NCBI GenBank assembly: GCA_964487555.1
Contig: CAZART010000110.1
Coordinates: forward strand, 1 to 17,662
Length of the DNA: 17,662 nt
Source: CAZART01 sp964487555
GTDB taxonomy: Bacteria; Bacteroidota; Rhodothermia; Rhodothermales; VXPQ01
Reading direction: 5' to 3'
Part shown: positions 8,589 to 15,281 of the stretch, one piece after another
How positions within the stretch are numbered: position 1 is the first letter of the stretch
Layout of the letters: every line of letters starts with the position of its first letter
The notes under the pieces: model-generated
Seen by the model: the letters and a program-made list of their open reading frames with translations, nothing else
Told to the model about the DNA's origin: nothing
The model's database searches: none
Translations under genes and position numbers: made by a program

Positions 8589-11334
8589 AAAACCTCAATT
8601 CGATTCCCACGATTACCCTCCTCGGCTCCGCGTAAAAATCCGGCCGCAAGTCGATCTCCCGCACCGAAAAATTGGGATTCTGTCGCAGGATTTCGGCCTC
8701 GCCGATCGTTCTGAAGGGACTGTCAGGACGACCCGTACTGGTGTAGACTCGCTCGGCATTGAGCCGGTCGATCACGTTGTAGGCCCTTAGGAACAGTTTT
8801 ATCTCCTGGCCGGCGATTTGGAATCGCTGGTTGAAGTTGATGTCGAGGCTGAGCTGCGTCGGCTTCCGCTCGCTATTCTCAAATTGCTCGGCCAGTGCGC
8901 TGCCGGGGTTGGTCGGCGTGTACGGCTGTCCGGTGTGATAGCGGCCAATGAAGCTGAGCGTCCATCGTCCCGGATCGCCAAGAATCACCGTCCCGTTAAT
9001 CGAATGGCGCTGGTCCCAATCGAGCGGCAGCACCTGCTTCTCGCTCTCGCGCGGGGGATTGGACTGGTGATCGAAAAATACCGCATTGGGATCGGACGCG
9101 TTGCCGCGTGCAATCTGATAGGTGTAGTCGACCGTTGCACCGAAATTGCCGAGATACTGCTTGATCAGCGACAACACGATTCCACGTGTGTTGCCGTAGT
9201 CACGATTGATGTATCGGGCATAGATCTTCTTGTCCCGAGTCGTGATGATCTCCTGGCCTAGCAGATTCTTGATGTCTTTGTAGTAGACGGTAAATTCGAT
9301 CTTCCAAACGCTCGTTAGAGCCTGTTGCAGACCGATCTCATACGCGACCGTTTTTTCCGGCTTCAGATTAGCGTTGCCCATGATCGTCTCGAGATCACCA
9401 AGCCGCACCTCGAATTCCGAGTTGGTAAAGACGTAGGAGAATCGCGGAATCTGAAAAAAGTGGCCATACGATACGTGCAGAACGCCTCCCTCGGAGATGG
9501 GGAACGCCAGGCCCACGCGCGGGCTGAGCTGGCTGCTCGTATTGGAGTCCACGAAATCAGTGGCCAGACGAATGCCGTCTTCCTCATCCGTAATCGCCTC
9601 CAGATCGGCCGGCACTCGTGCGTTCGGATCCCAGTAATCGAACCGAAGCCCGGCATTCAGAATGATCTCGTCAATCTCGACTTTATCCTGGACGTAGGCC
9701 GCGAATTCCCTGGGATTCTGCGTGTAGAAATCGTTGCCGGACGTGTTGCGGGGTGGAATCCGCAGATTCGGCGTCTCGTAAACGGGGCCGTCCGATATGG
9801 TGACGAGATCGCGATTTTCGATGTGATGCTGCTGGAACTCGGCGCCCAACTTCACGAGGTTGTAGCGGTTGATCTGGCTCGTGAAATCCGCCTTGCCGAG
9901 ATATGAATCCTGGAGCGTCCTGCCATACCCGTTGCTCGTGCCGCCGAATAGGAACCCATTCGTCGAATACGCGCCGCCTTGATACCGTGGGTCGAGCGGA
10001 TCCTCGAAAAGGAAGCTCTCTCGTTCGTTGGTCTGGTATGACGCCGCCACGCGGTAGAACATCGATGGCGAGACCGTGTGGGTGAAGGAGAGGATGTGAT
10101 TCTGGCTCTGCTCCTTGACGGTGGGCTGTCCGTCAGGCGAAAAGCGGCGGCTGTCCGAGTAGAACTTTCGCTGTTGGTCGTTGAGAAAGGCGGAATAGGT
10201 CAGCTTGACGTTCTTCGCGGGCCGGGTGGAAAGACTCCCGTGGACGGAGAATTTCTCGCGTGGATTCATCGGCACGAAAGCGCCGTCGCCGCTCTGAAGG
10301 GAGTCAGGTACTTCGATACCGACTTGCGTCTCGCGATCGCTGGCGGATTGCTGCGCTTCATGGATGTACGCCTGTATCGGGACGGTATCTTCGATTCGGA
10401 CTCTTCTTTCGCCGTAGAGCCACCCGTCGGACTGGAAGTAGCGCCCGTTCACAAAAAACGTCCCGTCGGGGAGAAGCGGGAGCGGTCCTCCGATGCTGAG
10501 CTCGCCGTTGAACTGGTCAGGCTCCGGGGTTGAGGCGTTTCGAAACACGGCGTCATTTCCCGTCAGATAGGATCCCGTGAAAAAGGAGGCGCTTCCGGAG
10601 ACGTCCTGCGTATCGCCTTCTTTCGTGACGACGTTGATGACACCGGACTGCGCCTGTCCGTATTCGGCGTTGAATGTGCCGCTGATAACCTGCAGCTCCT
10701 GGATCCAGCTATTCTCGATCTCGATCTTGCTGCCTCCGCTGAACTGATCGGTGACGGGAATACCGTCGAGCATGTATGCCACCTCGCCGTGACGGCCTCC
10801 CCGAAGGTGAAGGCGTCCGGAAGCATCGTAGGCGACACCCGGTTGCAGCTGGAGAAGATCCTGCATCTCCTGCACCGGCATATTTTCTATGGATTCGGAG
10901 TTAATGTAGGAGGCCGACGTCGTGCGATCGACTTCGATGAGGGGGCGGCGAGCTTCGACGATGATCTCCTCACCTTCGATCACCGCTTCTTGCAACTCCA
11001 CATCGATGCGCGTGGTACGATCGACGGACACCTCGACGTTCTCGACCCGCGTCGTGGCGTATCCGATCATAGAGGCAATGACCGTGTACATACCGGCCTT
11101 GATGTTCAGAATCGAATAGTATCCGTCTGCTCCCGCGGCGGCACCCAGCGTCGTATTCTCGATGCGTACCGTCGCTCCCGGAAGCGGCTCGCCCGTAACG
11201 GCATCCGTAATATGGCCGGCGATCTTTCCGCTCGATTGCATCGAAGGGCGACCCGCGGCCGGTGCCACGACCATCACGGCCGCGACCACGGTAAAGAAAA
11301 GCAATGCGAACGCACGCTTGTCAGGCAGGCTCAT
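8587..11334 (-). CDS. TonB-dependent receptor with carboxypeptidase-regulatory-like N-terminal domain
   Basis: This is an outer-membrane TonB-dependent transporter of about 915-930 residues (numbers count from ATG 11379). A signal peptide (AFALLFFTVVAAVMVVAPAAG) is followed by a carboxypeptidase-regulatory-like beta-sandwich at about 51-130 (GKIAGHITDAVTGEPLPGAT, DGYYSILNIKAGMYTV). A TonB-box-like EGEEIIVEA lies at about 136-144. The plug spans about 152-255 (ENMPVQEMQDLLQLQPGVA, LRGGRHGEVAYMLDGIPV, GQAQSGVINVVTKEG), and the 22-strand-type barrel runs to a C-terminal aromatic residue (VIVGIELRF). Its length fits the family. ATG 11334 gives a compact signal peptide; ATG 11379 would add 15 residues, and neither has a good ribosome site. 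It is the first gene of the minus-strand block, divergent from a DeoR-type regulator. The substrate is unknown; carbohydrate is a guess from context. No SusD partner is present, so this is not a standard Sus-type pair. Confidence 0.92.
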   Translation of the reverse strand: MSLPDKRAFALLFFTVVAAVMVVAPAAGRPSMQSSGKIAGHITDAVTGEPLPGATVRIENTTLGAAAGADGYYSILNIKAGMYTVIASMIGYATTRVENVEVSVDRTTRIDVELQEAVIEGEEIIVEARRPLIEVDRTTSASYINSESIENMPVQEMQDLLQLQPGVAYDASGRLHLRGGRHGEVAYMLDGIPVTDQFSGGSKIEIENSWIQELQVISGTFNAEYGQAQSGVINVVTKEGDTQDVSGSASFFTGSYLTGNDAVFRNASTPEPDQFNGELSIGGPLPLLPDGTFFVNGRYFQSDGWLYGERRVRIEDTVPIQAYIHEAQQSASDRETQVGIEVPDSLQSGDGAFVPMNPREKFSVHGSLSTRPAKNVKLTYSAFLNDQQRKFYSDSRRFSPDGQPTVKEQSQNHILSFTHTVSPSMFYRVAASYQTNERESFLFEDPLDPRYQGGAYSTNGFLFGGTSNGYGRTLQDSYLGKADFTSQINRYNLVKLGAEFQQHHIENRDLVTISDGPVYETPNLRIPPRNTSGNDFYTQNPREFAAYVQDKVEIDEIILNAGLRFDYWDPNARVPADLEAITDEEDGIRLATDFVDSNTSSQLSPRVGLAFPISEGGVLHVSYGHFFQIPRFSYVFTNSEFEVRLGDLETIMGNANLKPEKTVAYEIGLQQALTSVWKIEFTVYYKDIKNLLGQEIITTRDKKIYARYINRDYGNTRGIVLSLIKQYLGNFGATVDYTYQIARGNASDPNAVFFDHQSNPPRESEKQVLPLDWDQRHSINGTVILGDPGRWTLSFIGRYHTGQPYTPTNPGSALAEQFENSERKPTQLSLDINFNQRFQIAGQEIKLFLRAYNVIDRLNAERVYTSTGRPDSPFRTIGEAEILRQNPNFSVREIDLRPDFYAEPRRVIVGIELRF

Positions 11335-11433
11335 GCTGCTCGGCTTGCGAACGGTCGGCTCGTCCGGCACAGAACTCATCGTCGTCGCTGCGGGGGATTC
11401 ATAGAATGCGGCAGCACCTGATCAAGATCAGCC

Positions 11434-11543
11434 ACTTCATCACTTAGGCCTCATCACTATCAGCCTCATCACTTAGGCCTCATCACTACCAGGGCCTCAT
11501 CGCTACCAGGGCCTCATCGCTACCAGGGCCTCATCGCTACCAG
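11434..11543. repeat. 17-bp tandem array in the TonB receptor leader
   Basis: GGCCTCATC(G/A)CTACCAG occurs as four contiguous units starting at 11476, 11493, 11510 and 11527; the last three are identical. To the left, diverged copies (GGCCTCATCACTATCAG at 11447, and CATCACTTAGGCCTCATCACTA twice) extend the array to about 11434. It lies between the candidate receptor promoter and the receptor start, so it would be transcribed as 5' leader. There are no spacers, so it is not a CRISPR. Confidence 0.88.
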
Positions 11544-11557
11544 CCGCTTCCGTGGGC

Positions 11558-11586
11558 AGAATAGCAATTCGATCATCTTTGGTCAA
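11558..11586 (-). promoter_or_regulatory. Candidate sigma70-like promoter for the TonB receptor operon
   Basis: Read on the minus strand, TTGACC (11586-11581) is followed after exactly 17 bp by TATTCT (11563-11558), matching the housekeeping consensus at 5/6 and 4/6 positions. Transcription would start near 11551, giving a leader of about 170-220 nt that contains the 17-bp array. This is a pattern match only. Bacteroidota often use a different -33/-7 consensus, so confidence is moderate. Confidence 0.45.
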
Positions 11587-11650
11587 GAATAAATCGCATT
11601 TCGCTCAGAAAAGAACGCATCTGGTCAAGTTCCATGATCGCATCTGACCA
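11581..11650. promoter_or_regulatory. Repeated words between divergent genes: possible operator for the DeoR-type regulator
   Basis: TGGTCAAG occurs at 11580-11587 and 11623-11630, 43 bp apart. CGCATCTG occurs at 11616-11623 and again at 11639-11646, 23 bp apart. TGACCA at 11645-11650 is the inverse of TGGTCA. The first copy overlaps the candidate -35 box of the receptor promoter. DeoR/GlpR-family regulators commonly bind short repeated sites near their own gene, so this is a reasonable but unproven operator region. Confidence 0.35.
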
Positions 11651-11720
11651 TATTACGTTGGAAGATGTTAGCCTTACATTAAGGATCCACATTCCGCCGT
11701 TGTCGTATTCTCCACTGCTG

Positions 11721-12485
11721 ATGCAGAGTCCCGCAGAACGACATAAGCACATACTCGAGTGCCTGAAGGAGCAGGGGTACGTCACGGTCTCGGACCTGAG
11801 TGATCAGCTCGACGTCTCGGAGGTCACCATTCGCCGCGACCTTCGCCTTCTGGAGGATCGAAATCTGCTCTACCGCACTCACGGTGGCGCGAATCCGACC
11901 AATCACCTCGTCTACGATCGCCCGGTTCAGGAAAAAGCAAAGCAGCACATGGTCGAGAAGCAGCGGATCGGCCAGGCTGCGGCCGGTCTTGTCGACGATA
12001 ATGATTTTTTAATCTTTGCCTCCGGCACGACCGTCCACGCCGTCTCCCGCAACCTCCGCAACAAGCGCAACGTGACGGTGGTCACGTCCGCCATGAACGT
12101 TGCGATGGAGCTTCTCTCGCTTCCCGAAGTGGAGATCATCATGCTTGGGGGAGTCGTTCGCCACACCTCTACCTCCGTCGTTGGACCGCACGCCGAAATC
12201 ATGATGGTGGAGCACGCGTGTCGGAAGTTGTTTCTCGGCGTCGACGGGTTCGACATAGCACACGGTCTGACGACCACCAATCCGTACGAAGCCCACCTGA
12301 ATCAGATTATGATTGCCGCGGCACAGCAAGCCATCGTGGTCACTGATTCGTCCAAATTCGGCCTGCGAGGATTTAGCAGGATTTGCGGCGTGGACAAGAT
12401 CGATAAGCTCATCACGGACTCGGGCGCTCCGGAGGCCATGCTCCGGCAGATCGAGGAGGCCGGCGTCGGCGTGACGGTAGTCTGA
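11721..12485 (+). CDS. DeoR/GlpR-family transcriptional regulator
   Basis: This is a 254-residue DNA-binding regulator. The N-terminus is the family's typical winged helix-turn-helix: AERHKHILECLKEQGYVTVSDLSDQLDVSEVTIRRDLRLLEDRNLLYRTHGGA (in pieces: ERHKHILECLKEQGYV, VSEVTIRRDLRLLE, YRTHGGA). The C-terminal half is the DeoR sensor domain related to sugar-phosphate-binding isomerase folds (DNDFLIFASGTTVHAVSRNL, VTVVTSAMNVAMELL, MLGGVVR, LGVDGFD, TDSSKFG). I chose ATG 11721 because family members start a few residues before ERxxxIL; ATG 11634 would add 29 unlike residues and run through the intergenic control region. Family members usually repress sugar-catabolic genes and respond to phosphorylated sugars. 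Being divergent from the TonB receptor, it is the best candidate to control that operon. The effector is unknown. Confidence 0.93.
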   Translation: MQSPAERHKHILECLKEQGYVTVSDLSDQLDVSEVTIRRDLRLLEDRNLLYRTHGGANPTNHLVYDRPVQEKAKQHMVEKQRIGQAAAGLVDDNDFLIFASGTTVHAVSRNLRNKRNVTVVTSAMNVAMELLSLPEVEIIMLGGVVRHTSTSVVGPHAEIMMVEHACRKLFLGVDGFDIAHGLTTTNPYEAHLNQIMIAAAQQAIVVTDSSKFGLRGFSRICGVDKIDKLITDSGAPEAMLRQIEEAGVGVTVV

Positions 12486-12604
12486 ATTGGTGACCCGTCG
12501 CCGGCGCATCGCCCATGATTTGATAAGAATGGTGGTGGCGTACGGGCATTTTCGCCTCCCCGGTGGTATGTTCAGCTTCCTACGAAAAAAACCGGCTCGG
12601 CAGA

Positions 12605-12626
12605 GCGGCCGGCATCCACCGGCCGC
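12605..12626. other. Perfect GC-rich inverted repeat between the regulator and the VOC gene
   Basis: GCGGCCGG (12605-12612) and CCGGCCGC (12619-12626) form an 8-bp stem with a 6-base loop. No T-tract follows on the plus strand. On the minus strand a T7 run lies further down (about 12585-12591), but no minus-strand gene needs terminating there. It may be a 3' hairpin of the regulator transcript. Confidence 0.35.
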
Positions 12627-12675
12627 ACGAGGCGGATCTACCCCACAAACTCCGAGGGTTCGGCCGCAGTCATAC

Positions 12676-13068
12676 ATGCTGAAGATCATTCCGAATATTC
12701 CCGTTGCGGATGTCGAGCGATCGGTTGAATTCTACCGGCACGTCCTCGGCTTCGAGCTCGTAGGCGTCCGCGGCCGCGGCGATGCGACCCGCGCCCACCT
12801 GAAGCTGGGCACCATCGAAGTCATCTTTCGCTCCCTCGAACCTCTCGCCGCGCGCCCGTACAGCGATCCGGCGCTCGAGAACCAGCTCATCCTGCATATT
12901 CAGGTCGAGGACGTGTTCGACCTCTACGACCGCATCAAACGCCGCGTCCACGTCGTCCGCCCCCTCGAGCCCACCCTCTTCGGCTCCGCCGAATTCATGA
13001 TCCGCGACGTCGACGGCCGTATCCTCGCCTTCAGCCAGCCGGTCGGCTCGACCGTGCGGACGTACTGA
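12676..13068 (+). CDS. VOC-fold (glyoxalase/bleomycin-resistance-like) small protein
   Basis: This is a 130-residue protein of the vicinal oxygen chelate superfamily. It opens with the typical first beta-alpha unit (IIPNIPVADVERSVEFYRHV, then LGFELVG). The closing unit is FMIRDVDGRILAFSQP, as in single-domain VOC proteins. His in ILHIQVEDV and Glu in SAEFMIRD are plausible metal ligands, but the assignment is uncertain. I chose ATG 12676 because the VOC fold begins there. The frame stays open back to 12487, but that upstream part is Arg/Pro-rich and unlike the family. It is 190 bp downstream of the regulator on the same strand. The reaction cannot be predicted; VOC proteins include isomerases, dioxygenases, lyases and antibiotic-binding proteins. 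Confidence 0.85.
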   Translation: MLKIIPNIPVADVERSVEFYRHVLGFELVGVRGRGDATRAHLKLGTIEVIFRSLEPLAARPYSDPALENQLILHIQVEDVFDLYDRIKRRVHVVRPLEPTLFGSAEFMIRDVDGRILAFSQPVGSTVRTY

Positions 13069-13203
13069 CGAGCCTGACGTGTCAACGAGCCTGACGTGTC
13101 GCCGAACTCGGCGGGGTGGACGAGCTCGGCGCGGTGACGAGCTCGGCGCGGTGACGAGCTCGGCGCGGTGACGAGTGTGGCGGGGTGACGAGCTCGGCGA
13201 GGT
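13067..13203. repeat. 17-bp tandem array just after the VOC gene
   Basis: Eight units run head to tail, seven of 17 bp and one of 18 bp. Two are GACGAGCCTGACGTGTC-type (13067, 13084), one is an 18-bp variant (13101), three are identical GACGAGCTCGGCGCGGT (13119, 13136, 13153), and two are diverged (13170, 13187). The first unit overlaps the VOC stop codon. Sharing a 17-bp period with the receptor-leader array is notable, but the unit sequences differ. There are no spacers. Confidence 0.9.
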
Positions 13204-13639
13204 GAGGTGTCGTGTTGATGATGGGCGGGCGTCGACGCACCGCTTGGATCACGCCAAGATCCTCCGGTGAGCAGTACGCTGAAGCGGTCGTTCGCTGCCG
13301 GCCTAGATAGGGGTTTGCGACAGCCCCCTCGAAATCAATTTTGTAATACCTCGCGGCGAAGGTAAAACTGTTTTCAGAAGTAATACCGCTACAGGAAGTA
13401 AGTCTCTGCGGCCAAAATCACGTTCGAACGCTCGATTCCGCGTGATGGGTCACCCACAGGCGATTTCCCACGGCCTGCTCGCATATTTCGGGGCAAAAGT
13501 AAGGCCGGTCAGGCAGCGGTTTTACGTTTGATTGCCGTATTACCTTTCAAAAAGGGGGGTCCAAAATCGATTTCGTTCAGGCTGCTCACAACAGGTCACA
13601 AAGGCCTCCGCAGATGCCGCCCCCCGGCAACGACCCTCC
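13204..13639. other. Gene-free convergent region with possible remnant of a mobile element
   Basis: No convincing gene is seen on either strand between the VOC gene and the enolase-superfamily gene. A 30-codon frame from 13218 has no recognisable product. The stretch holds a small hairpin (CTTGG/CCAAG, 13243-13258), a GGGG...CCCC end-like sequence (about 13310-13328), opposing 18-bp-period motifs (13343-13404 and 13519-13543) and an inverted repeat at 13330 and 13575. No intrinsic terminator with a U-tract was found for either converging gene. Confidence 0.5.
13330..13575. repeat. Inverted repeat enclosing two opposing clusters of 18-bp-period GTAANAC motifs
   Basis: CGAAATCAATTTTG (13330-13343) is matched in inverse at 13562-13575 with one mismatch. 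Inside on the left, GTAATAC, GTAAAAC, GTAATAC and GTAAGTC start at 13343, 13362, 13380 and 13398 on the plus strand (steps of 19, 18 and 18). Three of the steps end in GAAG or GAA before the next GTAA. On the right, GTAATAC and GTAAAAC start at 13543 and 13525 on the minus strand, also 18 bp apart. Two inward-facing sets of iterated sites within terminal repeats are typical of transposon ends or a MITE, but no transposase is present. It could also be an iterated protein-binding site. Confidence 0.5.
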
Positions 13640-15022
13640 CTAGCTCCAAATCCGATCCCATGACCGCGCCTCGTCCCACTCCGGCGTCGGCGCAAACAGC
13701 TCCTCCCCCTCTCGCAGGTGCTCTCGAACCACCTCGTCGTTGAGCTCCACGCCAAGCCCCGGCGTCTCGGGCACCTTCACGAATCCGTCCTGAACGATCG
13801 GCTTCTCGATGCCGGTAACCAGATCCTCCCACCATGGACTGTCCACCGAATGATGCTCCAGAGCGACGAAATTCTCCGTCGCCGCCGCACTGTGCACACT
13901 GCCCAGGAAGCTCACCGGCGACGCGGCGTGATGCAACGCCTGCGCAATCCCGTGCTCATAGGCGTAATCCCCAATTCGCTTCGTCTCCAGGATGCCGCCC
14001 GCCGAGTTGGGATCCGGATGCACCAGATCGACCGCCCGCGCATCGATCAACGGCTTGAAATATTCCAGCAGATAAATATCCTCACCCGTAATCGTCGGCG
14101 TGTCGATCGACATCGTGATCTCCCGCCACATATCCGTGTAATCCCACGGCACCATATCCTCGAGCCACGCCAGCCGATACGGCTCCACGGCCTTCCCCAG
14201 ACGAATCGCCTCGTTCACCCCGAAATGCCCGTAGTGATCAGACGCAATCGGAATCTCATACCCCACCGCCTCCCGGACCGCGGCCAGAAAATCGGTGATC
14301 CGCGCCAGCCCCTTGTCCGAGATCTGAATCCGCGTAAACGGATGCCGCGTCATCCCGTACGACCCCGGCGTCCGGTCCCACTGCTGCAGCGACGGATCCC
14401 ACAGATTCTTGCCTACAATCGTATCCTCCTCATCCTTGATCAGGTCGATTCCAAAATCCATCTTCAAAAACGTAAATCCTTTCTCGATCCGCCCCTTCAT
14501 CCGCTCCGCAAATGCCTCCGGAGACCGCACCATCGGTGTATCGACGTAGATGCGCACCCGGTCCCGGTATTTGCCCCCCAGCATCTGGTACACCGGCACA
14601 TCGTACGCCTTACCCGCCAGATCCCACAGCGCCATCTCCACCGCGCACACTCCCCCGGCCTGCCGCGCCTGCCCTCCGAACTGCTTCACCCGCTTGAACA
14701 GCATCTCCACATTGCACGGATTCTCCCCCAGGATCCGGCTTTTCAAGAATAGCGCATACCGCGCATCGGCCCCGTCGCGCACATCCCCGTGCCCCACCAG
14801 ATCCTGATTCGTATAAATCCGCACGATCGGCGTATTGCCGACCCACGCCACGCGCATGTCCGTGATCTTCAGATCCGTCGGCGCCGAGCTGCGGCTAACG
14901 CGCTGCGACAGATAATCGACCTGCTCGCCCACCGGCGCAAACGCCATCGCACTCATGCTCAGTCCGCCCAGCGCGGTCTTCTTCAGAAAACTCCGACGCC
15001 CGTTGTTGCTCTGCTCATTCAT
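13640..15022 (-). CDS. Tat-exported mandelate racemase / muconate lactonizing enzyme (enolase superfamily) protein
   Basis: This is a 460-residue enolase-superfamily enzyme, probably a sugar-acid dehydratase or racemase acting outside the cytoplasm. The N-terminus has a twin-arginine motif (GRRSFLKKTALGGLSMSAMAFAP). The family's metal ligands are visible at the canonical 26-residue spacing: Asp262 (ASDHYGHF), Glu288 (WLEDMVPW) and Glu314 (TGEDIY). A KMD motif at 187-189 ends the second barrel strand, and HH at 364-365 (ALHHAASP) offers the catalytic His. This arrangement is like D-galactonate-dehydratase-type members, but substrate specificity cannot be assigned. I chose ATG 15022 because GGGAG lies 5 nt upstream and the Tat motif follows at once; the frame runs open to 15310 in low-complexity Arg-rich sequence overlapping the RraA gene. 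It follows the RraA-like gene on the same strand. Confidence 0.9.
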   Translation of the reverse strand: MNEQSNNGRRSFLKKTALGGLSMSAMAFAPVGEQVDYLSQRVSRSSAPTDLKITDMRVAWVGNTPIVRIYTNQDLVGHGDVRDGADARYALFLKSRILGENPCNVEMLFKRVKQFGGQARQAGGVCAVEMALWDLAGKAYDVPVYQMLGGKYRDRVRIYVDTPMVRSPEAFAERMKGRIEKGFTFLKMDFGIDLIKDEEDTIVGKNLWDPSLQQWDRTPGSYGMTRHPFTRIQISDKGLARITDFLAAVREAVGYEIPIASDHYGHFGVNEAIRLGKAVEPYRLAWLEDMVPWDYTDMWREITMSIDTPTITGEDIYLLEYFKPLIDARAVDLVHPDPNSAGGILETKRIGDYAYEHGIAQALHHAASPVSFLGSVHSAAATENFVALEHHSVDSPWWEDLVTGIEKPIVQDGFVKVPETPGLGVELNDEVVREHLREGEELFAPTPEWDEARSWDRIWS

Positions 15023-15131
15023 AACGTCTCCCATTGTTTTTTTGGAACGGTCCTGAACCCCGCTGCCTCCAGCGACCTGCCCTGCATCGGGCCGCTTCTT
15101 GTCGCCCGCCGCCCGCGCCGTCGCCACACGC

Positions 15132-15144
15132 GGATAGGTTATCC
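15132..15144. promoter_or_regulatory. Perfect dyad upstream of the enolase-superfamily gene
   Basis: GGATAGGTTATCC is a perfect 5-bp dyad around GGT, flanked by outer arms TCGCCA (15121-15126) and TGGCGA (15145-15150). It sits about 110 bp before the start codon of the minus-strand gene. It could be an operator or an RNA hairpin. Nothing else supports it. Confidence 0.25.
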
Positions 15145-15219
15145 TGGCGAAACGGGAACGGTAGGACTGGGGACGGGGCACATGTTCATGCGATCCGACA
15201 CCCGAGCCCCGCAAAATAG

Positions 15220-15240
15220 CCCTTCCCCTTCCCCTTCCCC
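15220..15240. repeat. CCCCTT polypyrimidine tract between the RraA-like and enolase-superfamily genes
   Basis: The plus strand reads CCCTTCCCCTTCCCC followed by TTCCCC, an uninterrupted hexamer-like repeat. It matches the tracts at 8573-8588 and at the ends of the dnaE2 insert. The rest of the 259-bp gap (15023-15281) contains a dyad but no gene. Confidence 0.7.
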
Positions 15241-15281
15241 GGCGCCGACCCGATGCAGGGCATTCCGCCCGAGCCCGGCAC

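Noticed and set aside
11408..11440. Minus-strand frame reading MKWLILIRCC, reminiscent of the MILIK end of T9SS tails
   Set aside because: Only a handful of residues are alike, and no sorting domain precedes it; probably chance within the repeat-derived leader.
11434..11543. CRISPR-like array
   Set aside because: Units are contiguous 17-mers without spacers, and there are no cas genes.
12585..12626. Minus-strand intrinsic terminator (GC stem followed by T7)
   Set aside because: No minus-strand gene reads into this point, so there is nothing for it to terminate; noted only as a hairpin.
12487..12675. N-terminal extension of the VOC protein to 193 residues
   Set aside because: The added part is Arg/Pro-rich, contains a strong hairpin at DNA level, and the VOC fold begins at ATG 12676.
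13067..13203. CRISPR-like array
   Set aside because: Direct head-to-tail 17-bp units without spacers; a plain tandem repeat.
13218..13313. 30-codon frame in the convergent gap
   Set aside because: No ribosome site, no recognisable product and unusual composition; not supported as a gene.
13718..14752. Plus-strand open frame (344 codons) opposite the enolase-superfamily gene
   Set aside because: His/Arg/Pro-rich antisense shadow; the minus strand has intact metal ligands and a Tat signal.
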